A DNA stretch of 5,311 nt from Deltaproteobacteria bacterium (GTDB lineage: Bacteria > Desulfobacterota > Desulfobacteria > Desulfobacterales > JAFDFH01). Below, piece after piece: positions 1 through 5,311 of this stretch (positions are counted from its first letter, which is position 1; the number at the start of each line of letters is the position of its first letter). A model generated the notes under the pieces. That model was not told where the DNA came from, searched no databases, and saw only the letters and a program-made list of their open reading frames with translations. The translations under genes and the position numbers were made by a program. The DNA is taken from assembly GCA_019309945.1 (NCBI GenBank), contig JAFDFH010000350.1, positions 1-5,311 of the forward strand. Direction: 5' to 3'.

Positions 1-1
1 G

Positions 2-768
2 CTTTCCTGGAACGGGTACCAAAAAGTTCGTAAAGGGGTCAAAAAGCGGATCGCCCGTCACATGCACCGGATAGGATGCCATACAATGGAAGCTTACCTG
101 TCTGAACTGCGCATGAACAAGGAAGCACGGCAGGAATGTGAACAACGGATGACGGTCTCGATCAGCCGGTTTTTTCGTGACCGGCAATTTTGGCAGACCC
201 TCGCAACGGAGATACTTCCTGATCGCATTCAAAACGAAAAAAAGACCTTTAAGGTCTGGTCCGCGGGATGTGCATCCGGTGAGGAGGTCTACAGCTTCAG
301 AATAATCTGGAACCATCTGGAAAGATCCCATGGGACTTTACCGGATCTGGAAATAACAGCAACCGACTTGAAACCGAGCTACCTCGACAGGGCCCGGATG
401 GGCGTATTTCATTGCGGCAGTCTCAAAGAAGTCAATCAAGACCTTCGCGCCACCTATTTTGACACCAACGCACGGGGCACCCGTTTTTCGGTAAAGCCTG
501 TGATTAAAAAAAATATTATCTGGAAACAACATGATCTGCTCACTGATCCGCCGGGCTCTGATTTTGATATCATTTTTTTAAGAAATAACCTGCTGACCTA
601 TTATCAGGAGACCGTTTGAAAAAATGTGCTTTGCGTGCGGTCATCGAATCGTTGGCACCATTGGGAATCATCGTCATCGGATCCCACGAACGTCTGCCCT
701 TTGGTATCCCGAATTTAAAATCGATTGCACCCTATTCGTATGTTTTCGAGTCTCGCACCCCCTTGTGA
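2..768 (+). pseudogene. CheR-family protein methyltransferase, 5'-partial and frameshifted
   Basis: This is an S-adenosylmethionine-dependent methyltransferase of the CheR family, which in known members methylates glutamates of chemoreceptors or related signalling proteins in the cytoplasm. The frame is open from base 2, so the true start lies left of the window; the ATG at 62 is internal, because the upstream residues (LSWNGYQKVRKGVKKRIARH) fit the CheR N-terminal helical region. Seen motifs: SRFFRD at about 167-184, the SAM-binding motif SAGCASGEE at 260-283, TATDLK at about 359-376 and FLRNNLLTYY at 572-601, equivalent to the family's F-x-RN-x-LIYF stretch. The frame stops at TGA 617-619. 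The missing C-terminus (LRAVIESLAPLG, then GSHERLPFG, then YSYVF) continues in the next frame to TGA 766-768. One extra T in the TTT run 615-617 would restore about 255 continuous codons. Family assignment is firm; whether the break is a mutation or a sequencing error cannot be decided here. No chemotaxis gene is adjacent. Confidence -1.
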
Positions 769-884
769 GGGGCATGCTGCTTTCCGGACAACAAAATCGC
801 AACCGTTCAAGGAACGTTGAAATTAGAAAATAGAAATTGGAAATCTGGCCTTCATGCTTTTGTACTGTTGGTGATCGTATTATC

Positions 885-1061
885 TAGTGCCCATCCAGAA
901 ACGAGGATTTTTGTTCGAGATCAAGCCTCCGGCCCGTGGGGCCTATGCCCCGGAGGGGCCTGCGAAAAATTTTACCGCAGGCATATAATTGATATTCCGA
1001 GGATATAATTTTGAGAATAACGCAGAGATCGGGCAAAAAGACCGTTTCTGGATGGGCACTA
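885..1061. mobile_element. MITE-like element with 19-bp perfect terminal inverted repeats
   Basis: Bases 885-903 (TAGTGCCCATCCAGAAACG) are the exact reverse complement of 1043-1061. Similarity of the two ends continues inward less perfectly to about 40 bp. The element is 177 bp, too short for a transposase, and its middle is strongly palindromic, as in miniature inverted-repeat transposable elements. Both ends finish in TA, which fits a TA target-site duplication as made by IS630/Tc1-mariner transposases; because TA is also part of the symmetrical repeat, the duplication cannot be proven from one copy. It lies between convergent genes, a harmless insertion site. A minus-strand reading frame across it (884-1117) shows no protein features and is treated as spurious. 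Confidence 0.82.
926..982. other. Two hairpins forming the core of the MITE
   Basis: The first hairpin pairs CCTCC 926-930 with GGAGG 952-956 and GGGGC 938-942 with GCCCC 947-951, around a CTAT loop and with a 7-base bulge on one side. The second pairs GCCTGCG 958-964 with CGCAGGC 976-982 around an 11-base A/T-rich loop. Both strands could fold. Neither hairpin is followed by a T-run, so I do not call a classical terminator, although a strong structure between converging genes could still slow transcription. The first core has a diverged relative at about 5124-5154. Confidence 0.6.
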
Positions 1062-1167
1062 ACGCTTCTGCCAGTTGGTAGACATCCAACTCCTAAGCTC
1101 GTTTCATCTCGCCCCAATTTCTACTTTCCAATTTCAAGTTTCAAGCCGTAAACGGTTACCAAACAAC

Positions 1168-2556
1168 CTACTTCAATTCAAGCTTCGCCACCGTTTCGAT
1201 GTGATAGGTATGGGGAAACATATCGACCTGTTGTACTTCCAAAACCCGGTAGCATGCATTCATCAAACCGACATCTCTGGCCAGGGTAGCGGGATTGCAG
1301 GAAACATAAACAATCCTGTCCGGGCTTATATTTAAAACCTGTTTTACAACATCTTTATGCATCCCGGCCCTTGGTGGATCAATGATCACCACATCAGGTC
1401 TGACCGTAAACTGTGAAAGGCAATCCTTTATATCTCCGTGGATAAACCTGCAATTGGAAACCCGGTTGCGGCGGCAGTTTTTTTCGGCATCCCTAACGGC
1501 ACTTGCATTGATCTCCATACCGATCACTTCTTTGGCAGAATCCGCAAGATAGATGGTGATTGTACCGGCGCCGCTGTAAAGGTCGACAACGGTCTCCTGG
1601 CCCGTAAGCCCGGCATAGTCCTTAACCGCTGCATACAAACCTTCTGCTCCCCGGGTGTTGGTCTGGAAGAAAGAGTTCGATGATATCTCAAACTCAAAAG
1701 GACCGATTTTATCCGTTAAGCTGGAGGTTCCGGCCAGAATTAGCTCGTACTCGCCGATGGCAACACCGGCCCGGCGTGCCGTGATATTATTAATGACCGA
1801 TACGATTTCAGGATATTTGGCCATTAACAGATCAGCAAGCGGTTGTACCTTCCGGCGATCTTCTGCGGCGGTAACGATATTAACCATCCATTGGTCATAG
1901 GTGGCCGAATGTCTCAACATCAGAAAGCGCCAGAATCCGATATGACTGCGAAGACCATAGACAGGCATACCCGATGTTTTAATAAACGTTCGAACGTCAT
2001 TGAGAATTTGATTTCCAAGTGCCGGTTGAAGCAGACACGCTTCGGTATCCAAGACCTTATGAAATGTCCCGGGTACATGAAGTCCAAGGGCAAACGTGCG
2101 ATCCACATTTTCCTGATCCATCTCGTCCGGTAGAAGCCACCTTTTGTCGGAACAGGAAAACTCCATCTTGTTCCGGTAACCAAACGTGGCCGGCGAAGGA
2201 ATCACGGGATGAACCGGAACGCCTTTTACTAAAGCGACATGTTCAAGCGAATCGACAACATGCCGGCGTTTATAAATAAGCTGTTGTTCATACTTGAGAA
2301 ACTGCCATTTGCAGCCGCCACAGAAACCGCTGTATTTGCAAGGCGGCTTTATTCTATCAGGGGACGGTTCCAGAACTTCAGCAACACGGGCCTCCCCATA
2401 ATTTTTCTTTTTTTTAATGACACGGGCAATGACGTGATCCAGAGGGACGGCCTGATCAACAAACACGGCAAAACCGTTTACTTTTGCAAGACCTCTTCCG
2501 CCATAGGCGACATCCGTAATTTTTAATTCGAGCTGCTGCCCTTTTTTAACTGCCAT
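1168..2556 (-). CDS. rlmD: 23S rRNA (uracil-5-)-methyltransferase, RlmD/RumA type
   Basis: This enzyme transfers a methyl group from SAM to C5 of a uracil in 23S rRNA (U1939 in E. coli for RlmD). The 462-residue product has the family layout: an N-terminal TRAM-type RNA-binding domain (about 1-65), a [4Fe-4S] cysteine set C73, C79, C82 and C174 (CX5CX2C plus a distant Cys), FFQTN at 296-300, SAM motif DLYSGAGT 325-332, IDPPRAG 392-398, the catalytic cysteine C420 in VSCNPATLARD, and HIETVAKLEL at 452-461 with the general-base glutamate E455. Start ATG 2556-2554 is chosen because TRAM homology begins at once (MAVKKGQQLEL) and it overlaps the upstream amidohydrolase stop by 11 bases, favouring translational coupling. 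The frame stays open further upstream, with an ATG at 2568 and a longer start at 2637, but those residues look unrelated to the family. TrmA/RlmC paralogue specificity cannot be excluded; the exact uracil is inferred. Confidence 0.93.
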   Translation of the reverse strand: MAVKKGQQLELKITDVAYGGRGLAKVNGFAVFVDQAVPLDHVIARVIKKKKNYGEARVAEVLEPSPDRIKPPCKYSGFCGGCKWQFLKYEQQLIYKRRHVVDSLEHVALVKGVPVHPVIPSPATFGYRNKMEFSCSDKRWLLPDEMDQENVDRTFALGLHVPGTFHKVLDTEACLLQPALGNQILNDVRTFIKTSGMPVYGLRSHIGFWRFLMLRHSATYDQWMVNIVTAAEDRRKVQPLADLLMAKYPEIVSVINNITARRAGVAIGEYELILAGTSSLTDKIGPFEFEISSNSFFQTNTRGAEGLYAAVKDYAGLTGQETVVDLYSGAGTITIYLADSAKEVIGMEINASAVRDAEKNCRRNRVSNCRFIHGDIKDCLSQFTVRPDVVIIDPPRAGMHKDVVKQVLNISPDRIVYVSCNPATLARDVGLMNACYRVLEVQQVDMFPHTYHIETVAKLELK

Positions 2557-3727
2557 ACATCCTACCATTGATAAAAATGCATTCAATCCTGTTAAGACTA
2601 TCCGGAAGATCAGACGGATCACCCGGCACGGCGACAAAGGTTGCGCGCATCCCCATGTCCAGCAACCCGATATCCGTCAGACCCAGTAATTTCGCCCCGT
2701 TCATTGTGGCACATCTGATGGCTTCCGGCAAAGTATGACCGGACGCGATCAGCAGTTTCATTTCTTCAATAACAGCCTTCCCGTGATGAACGCCCAGGCT
2801 GCCTGCATCTGTTCCAAGGGCAATCCGCACCCCCAGTTTCCTAGCGATTGAAATCTGTTCAAGTTGATGATCAAGATTTTTGCGCGCGACACCGGGGGCA
2901 ATTCCACCCTCAGCGTAAGCCTCCATTGTATAAGCCGTCGGAACCCAGGTCGTTTTTGCGTCCGCCATTCTTTTTAAATTTTCCTTGCCCATGAAAAAAC
3001 CGTGTTCAATTGAATGGCATCCCGAATCAATTGCAATGCGTACAGGAATGTGCCCGTTGGCGTGAACCATCGTTTTAAAACCCCGTATCTTGGCCGCGGC
3101 AACAGCTGCTTGCATCTCCAAGGTGCTAAACTGCGGAGGGGTTTCTCTCCCATAGCGCGTCAGGCTGTTCACCCCGGAATTTACGATTTTGACCTGATCG
3201 ATCTTTTCCGTTGCTTTCGTGATGGCTTCGGCGAGGGTCTCTTGGCCTTCCGGTGGTCTTCCAATAAGCCTTCCATACCGCCCCGGTTTGTGCCAGGCTT
3301 TACCGGCGACTTTCAGAATTATCGGAGTATTGCCATCGACCGGACATTCAGTCTTGTAACGCCGTGCATGGGCCCTCCTGTCCCCGCCATCCCTAACCGC
3401 GATTACGCCATAGGCAAGGTGTTGCGAAATATGATCGGCGATCACGTCATTAATATCATCAAACGGGGCCTGGAGCTGAAAATCACGGATCTTGCGATCA
3501 TCGGTACCCGACATGAAGAGATGCACATGACTGTCGATCAGACCGGGAAGAAGGGTGCAAAATGTCAAATCCAGTACATTGGGATCATCATCATTTTGTT
3601 GTCCGGCCGGTTTCAGGTCATGGATGTACCCGTCTTTTATTGCGAATACCATATCTTTGCGGATGGGTTCCCCGCTTCCATCAATCAGCCACCCGGCATG
3701 CACAACCCTGTCATCTTCGCCTTGCAC
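2546..3727 (-). CDS. Metal-dependent amidohydrolase (imidazolonepropionase-like / prolidase-like)
   Basis: This is a cytoplasmic TIM-barrel hydrolase of the amidohydrolase superfamily, the group that includes imidazolonepropionase-like and Xaa-Pro dipeptidase-like enzymes; the substrate is unknown. The 393 residues match the usual length near 400. All expected metal ligands are visible: H67 and H69 in LIDSHVHLF, the probably carboxylated lysine K180 in QVKIVNSG, H222 in TMVHANGH, H242 in SIEHGFF, and D307 in ALGTDAGSLG. The small N-terminal beta domain (VVHAGWLIDGSGE) and the C-terminal return strand (FINGRMYGS) are also present, so it looks intact and active. The start is GTG 3727-3725; a stop lies six codons upstream, and no ATG is available before residue 26. 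TAGGAG sits about 12 bases before it. It overlaps the rlmD start by 11 bases. Transcription may come from the alpha/beta hydrolase 193 bases upstream or from its own promoter, which I could not identify. Confidence 0.92.
   Translation of the reverse strand: MQGEDDRVVHAGWLIDGSGEPIRKDMVFAIKDGYIHDLKPAGQQNDDDPNVLDLTFCTLLPGLIDSHVHLFMSGTDDRKIRDFQLQAPFDDINDVIADHISQHLAYGVIAVRDGGDRRAHARRYKTECPVDGNTPIILKVAGKAWHKPGRYGRLIGRPPEGQETLAEAITKATEKIDQVKIVNSGVNSLTRYGRETPPQFSTLEMQAAVAAAKIRGFKTMVHANGHIPVRIAIDSGCHSIEHGFFMGKENLKRMADAKTTWVPTAYTMEAYAEGGIAPGVARKNLDHQLEQISIARKLGVRIALGTDAGSLGVHHGKAVIEEMKLLIASGHTLPEAIRCATMNGAKLLGLTDIGLLDMGMRATFVAVPGDPSDLPDSLNRIECIFINGRMYGS
2557..2568 (-). promoter_or_regulatory. Weak ribosome binding site and start context of rlmD
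   Basis: The minus strand reads ATGGTAGGATGT before the chosen ATG at 2556. GGTAGGA (2566-2560) is a modest Shine-Dalgarno match, and its AGGA lies only three bases from the ATG, closer than usual. The weak spacing fits initiation by ribosomes ending on the overlapping amidohydrolase gene, whose TAA is at 2548-2546. The alternative ATG at 2568 has no purine-rich site before it. Confidence 0.45.
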
Positions 3728-3738
3728 GTTTTTAGTTG

Positions 3739-3745
3739 TCTCCTA
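3739..3745 (-). promoter_or_regulatory. Ribosome binding site for the GTG-started amidohydrolase
   Basis: The minus strand reads TAGGAGA at 3745-3739, a good Shine-Dalgarno match, with about 11-12 bases to the GTG at 3727. The spacing is on the long side. Its TAG is an in-frame stop, so the gene cannot begin further upstream. This decides the GTG start, because no ATG follows until residue 26, inside the conserved N-terminal domain. Confidence 0.6.
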
Positions 3746-3776
3746 TGTTTTATGTTCGTAACTACTCAGGTGGATA

Positions 3777-3797
3777 GGCTGAAGGCTGAAGGCTGAA
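3777..3797. repeat. Tandem repeat, three copies of GGCTGAA
   Basis: Three exact 7-base units, GGCTGAA, lie end to end and are followed by a near-copy, GACTG. They sit 50 bases upstream of the amidohydrolase GTG. Such units can gain or lose copies by slippage. They also form the left arm of the inverted repeat at 3777-3895. Confidence 0.8.
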
Positions 3798-3920
3798 GAC
3801 TGTTAGGAAAAAGAGCATTTTAAAGCCATGTTTGATGCAAGAATCAGATATTTCCGCCAAAGTACGGCAATCGTGCTTTTCTGACCCCTTCAGCCATGCC
3901 AGAGGCATGCAAGCTTCAGT
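3777..3920. repeat. Small intergenic repeat element between the two hydrolase genes
   Basis: The left arm GGCTGAAGG (3784-3792, also 3777-3785) is the reverse complement of CCTTCAGCC at 3887-3895. The match extends loosely into the A-rich stretch (TTAGGAAAAAG against CTTTTCTGA). To the right, CATGCC 3895-3900 and GGCATG 3904-3909 form a tight hairpin with an AGA loop, followed by a further CTTCAGTC at 3914-3921. The sequence between the genes is therefore mostly repeat-derived, and its right edge coincides with the stop of the alpha/beta hydrolase. The hairpin is 11 bases past that stop but has no following T-run on the minus strand, so I do not call a terminator. Confidence 0.45.
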
Positions 3921-4748
3921 CTAAACAGGATATCCCGCTTTTTGACTCGAATCGCTGTGGCCGGCGCCCTTGGCGATAAATAATGTCGCTTGCTCCGGTG
4001 GAAAACAGTCTTTGAGCGTTACGGCATAATTAAAAGGAAAGCGCTGGTCCTTTTCTCCGTGGATGATCATCACCGGCATTTTTATGCTCGGGGCCAAACG
4101 TGCCGGGCTGACCGCGTCCAGACCATTTTTATAAATCAGATTCATCCAAAAAATTACCGCAGGGGCAAGATATCTGCCGAAAAACGGATTATACCACCAG
4201 TAAAGCTTCAAGAGTGCTTCTTTGGTGTAGGCATAACACCCCTCCAGGAAGAGAAGCCTTATTTTATCAGGATTTCGACTGGCCGCAATGCTTGCGCCGG
4301 CCGCTCCCGCCGAATGTCCATAGAGGATCACCGGACCACCGACCCAGTTCAATACCGACTCGATGTCCTCGGCAAATTTCATGGCATTCATGAATTTTCG
4401 AGGACTGGAGCCACCATGGTCTCTGGCGCTATGGATAACCGTAGTAAAGCCCCATTTTCCGAATATTCGGGCTCGACTAACCATTCGCCCCCTGTTTCGG
4501 CCCCATCCGTGGACAAGAACCACCGTACCTCTCGATGGGGGTTCAGATTCGATGCGCCAAACTTCCAGAAAGCCGCCATCCAAAGCAGGAATTTTTGCGT
4601 CCAGGATTTTCCCCCAATCCGGCTTGTCATCGACAGGATCCCGGGGGACTTGATGAACCAGATAGGTCAGATAAAGCGTGAACAGACGGTCATGTATATT
4701 AGCATCAACATAATTTACCCCAGAGTTGCATAAATAACATGACAACAT
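3921..4748 (-). CDS. Alpha/beta hydrolase, probably shortened at the C-terminus
   Basis: This is a serine hydrolase of the alpha/beta fold, likely an esterase or lipase-like enzyme of unknown substrate. In the 275 residues I see HGWG at 80-83 (oxyanion-hole loop), the nucleophile elbow GHSAG with S146, the acid D234 in HGEKDQ, and the catalytic H264 in GAGHSDSS, so the triad is complete. Residues 183-206 are rich in aromatic residues and resemble a lid helix. The protein ends only 11 residues after the histidine, at GYPV, where relatives usually continue into a final helix; the stop falls at the edge of an intergenic repeat, so I infer truncation. The start is uncertain: ATG 4748 has no Shine-Dalgarno site, the first dozen residues (MLSCYLCNSG) do not look like a family N-terminus, and the frame is open upstream to a stop at 4850-4848 without another usual start codon. 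It may be a decaying gene or have a foreign 5' end. It leads the minus-strand group. Confidence 0.82.
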   Translation of the reverse strand: MLSCYLCNSGVNYVDANIHDRLFTLYLTYLVHQVPRDPVDDKPDWGKILDAKIPALDGGFLEVWRIESEPPSRGTVVLVHGWGRNRGRMVSRARIFGKWGFTTVIHSARDHGGSSPRKFMNAMKFAEDIESVLNWVGGPVILYGHSAGAAGASIAASRNPDKIRLLFLEGCYAYTKEALLKLYWWYNPFFGRYLAPAVIFWMNLIYKNGLDAVSPARLAPSIKMPVMIIHGEKDQRFPFNYAVTLKDCFPPEQATLFIAKGAGHSDSSQKAGYPV

Positions 4749-4854
4749 GGGTTTAAAAGTAATAATTACAGGCCATTCAACCTTTTTTAACCGTCCTGCT
4801 GGAATGGACTCCAGATGGCATCCTGAAATCAGTGAAAAACAGCCATGTTATTTA
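4731..4854. repeat. 11-bp perfect inverted repeats flanking the hydrolase start
   Basis: TAAATAACATG at 4731-4741 is the exact reverse complement of CATGTTATTTA at 4844-4854. The 102 bases between them contain the hydrolase ATG and the only promoter-like sequence. The left copy lies within codons 3-6 of the hydrolase. Two matching 11-mers this close in a 5-kb A/T-containing window could arise by chance, so function is unproven. Confidence 0.45.
4752..4780 (-). promoter_or_regulatory. Possible promoter at the alpha/beta hydrolase start
   Basis: On the minus strand TTGAAT (4780-4775) and TTTAAA (4757-4752) are separated by 17 bases, a reasonable -35/-10 pair. Transcription would begin almost on the ATG at 4748, leaving essentially no leader, which agrees with the missing ribosome binding site but may be coincidence in A/T-rich sequence. 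Confidence 0.2.
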
Positions 4855-4892
4855 CCCTGCGGGAAAGCCGTTGGCACCGCATCTCCAGCGTT

Positions 4893-4933
4893 GTCAAGGG
4901 CTTGCGGTAAATTACTACAGCTGCACCCTTGAC
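4893..4933. repeat. Inverted repeat GTCAAGGG / CCCTTGAC
   Basis: GTCAAGGG (4893-4900) pairs perfectly with CCCTTGAC (4926-4933) across 25 bases. A second pair, TTTACC (4851-4856) with GGTAAA (4906-4911), interleaves with it. The arrangement resembles subterminal sequence of an insertion element, but I recognise no transposase and cannot name a family. Confidence 0.4.
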
Positions 4934-5051
4934 GCCTTGAATCTGCAGCACCCTCGACTTTTACAACGTCAGGGTTTAACGTCTCGGAAATTGTATAACC
5001 TTTTGAAGCAATTTATAGCGGCTTCTTTTGATATAATGATTAACATCCTTA

Positions 5052-5088
5052 ATTTTAGGCATTTTAGCGCATTTTAGGCATTTTAGGC
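5052..5088. repeat. Tandem repeat, four units of ATTTTAGGC
   Basis: ATTTTAGGC occurs at 5052-5060, 5071-5079 and 5080-5088, with a variant ATTTTAGCGC at 5061-5070. The array ends in ATTTGTG. It lies in non-coding sequence. The 9-base unit could be a slippage product or part of a larger intergenic repeat family. Confidence 0.8.
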
Positions 5089-5101
5089 ATTTGTGTCTTA
5101 G

Positions 5102-5160
5102 TGTGGCAAATATTTTTGGTTCTCTCCGAGCCGTAGGCCTTACGAGCCGGAGGCCGGCTT
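5102..5160. repeat. Palindromic core related to the MITE at 885-1061, opposite orientation
   Basis: Bases 5124-5154 match the reverse complement of 925-955 at 25 of 31 positions without gaps, sharing TAGGCC and GCCGGAGGC. To the left, GGCAAATATTTTT (5105-5117) resembles the MITE minus-strand GGTAAAATTTTT at its corresponding side. The sequence forms hairpins CGTA/TACG (5132-5135 with 5141-5144) and AGCCGG/CCGGCT (5145-5150 with 5154-5159). The 19-bp terminal repeats of the MITE are not found around it, so it is either a decayed copy or a different family sharing the core. Confidence 0.55.
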
Positions 5161-5311
5161 GTCCGGGTTAAGGCCTTTTCGATCCAGTATAGCCATTTAA
5201 GAGCATACGCCGCAAAAGATCCAGGGCTGTCATAGCGAAAATTTTTTTATTTCTTGATCGCATTCCAAAAGGAAAGTAAAAGCGTCGGCCTTCGGACTTA
5301 TGCTTGGTGGC

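Larger units (their letters stand above)
801..1157. repeat. Older imperfect inverted repeat enclosing the MITE
   Basis: Bases 817-840 and 1114-1137 are reverse complements over 24 positions with two mismatches. The arms read TTGAAATT(A/G)GAAA, then (A/G)TAGAAATTGG. Further out, AACCGTT at 801-807 faces AACGGTT at 1151-1157, with a different spacer on each side, so the outer repeat may be longer but has decayed. The arms enclose the 177-bp element at 885-1061. Together with it they fill the gap between the convergent cheR-like and rlmD genes. I infer an older repeat element into which the younger one inserted. A low-complexity, purine-rich sequence matching by chance is less likely over 24 positions but not excluded. 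Confidence 0.55.
4749..5311. other. Region without a convincing gene, rich in repeats
   Basis: Short frames exist on both strands (for example plus-strand frames at 4747-4932 and 4832-5077), but none shows a recognisable domain, a good ribosome binding site or family-like composition. What I do see is an inverted repeat at 4893-4933, an A/T-rich stretch near 5000-5050, tandem ATTTTAGGC units at 5052-5088, and a palindromic GC-rich core at 5124-5159. From 5161 to 5311 nothing is recognisable. The region may be remnants of mobile elements. Confidence 0.6.

Noticed and set aside
624..833. 69-residue plus-strand frame after the cheR-like stop
   Set aside because: It is the wrong frame over the displaced CheR C-terminus, which is clearly encoded in the neighbouring frame to 768.
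958..982. Rho-independent terminator between cheR-like gene and rlmD
   Set aside because: The hairpin is strong but no T-run follows on either strand, and it belongs to the MITE core.
884..1117. 77-residue minus-strand frame across the MITE
   Set aside because: It is generated by the inverted-repeat element itself, its two ends encode complementary repeat sequence, and no protein domain or good start context is visible.
3014..3796. 260-residue plus-strand frame
   Set aside because: It lies antisense to the amidohydrolase, whose complete set of metal ligands and family motifs proves the minus-strand reading; the plus-strand product has no recognisable features.
3990..4733. 247-residue plus-strand frame
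   Set aside because: It is antisense to the alpha/beta hydrolase, which has a full catalytic triad; the opposite frame is a coding shadow.
4832..5077. 81-residue plus-strand frame, possible transposase remnant
   Set aside because: No DDE or other transposase motif is visible and the start has no ribosome binding site; kept only as part of the unassigned region.
5052..5160. CRISPR array
   Set aside because: The ATTTTAGGC units are only nine bases, directly adjacent and without spacers, and no cas gene is present.

Overview
The window looks like a chromosomal piece of a mesophilic, moderate-GC bacterium. The mix of a CheR-family methyltransferase with short inverted-repeat elements and GGCTGAAG- or GAAATTGG-type intergenic repeats suggests a member of the Desulfobacterota (Desulfobacterales-like). 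That placement is an inference from the style of the sequence and is not proven by any gene here.

Layout. At the left edge is a plus-strand CheR-type methyltransferase gene. Its 5' end lies outside the window, and a one-base frameshift near 614-617 breaks it just before its last 50 codons, which remain readable to 768. From 769 to 1167 there is no gene. This gap holds a 177-bp MITE-like element (885-1061, perfect 19-bp terminal inverted repeats ending in TA), nested inside an older, diverged inverted repeat (about 801-1157). Three minus-strand genes follow, read from right to left. They are an alpha/beta hydrolase (4748-3921), a metal-dependent amidohydrolase of the imidazolonepropionase-like/prolidase-like group (3727-2546), and a 23S rRNA (uracil-5-)-methyltransferase of the RlmD/RumA type (2556-1168). 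The last two overlap by 11 bases and are almost certainly translated as a pair. The hydrolase is separated from them by 193 bases filled with a small repeat. Its own 3' end looks cut short where that repeat begins, and its start is poorly defined. From 4749 to 5311 I see no gene. That region holds inverted repeats, a tandem ATTTTAGGC repeat, and a palindromic sequence (about 5102-5160) that I recognise as a diverged relative of the core of the MITE at 885-1061, in opposite orientation.

How the genes work together. No single pathway links them. RlmD modifies ribosomal RNA, while the two hydrolases are generic enzymes of unknown substrate. The CheR-like enzyme would methylate a protein glutamate (chemoreceptor or similar) if intact. 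I found no defence system, CRISPR array, RNA gene or obvious new multi-gene system. The interest lies in repeat biology and gene decay: a frameshifted cheR-like gene, nested elements between convergent genes, two related palindromic cores on either side of the minus-strand genes, and a speculative 102-bp segment bounded by inverted repeats at the hydrolase start.
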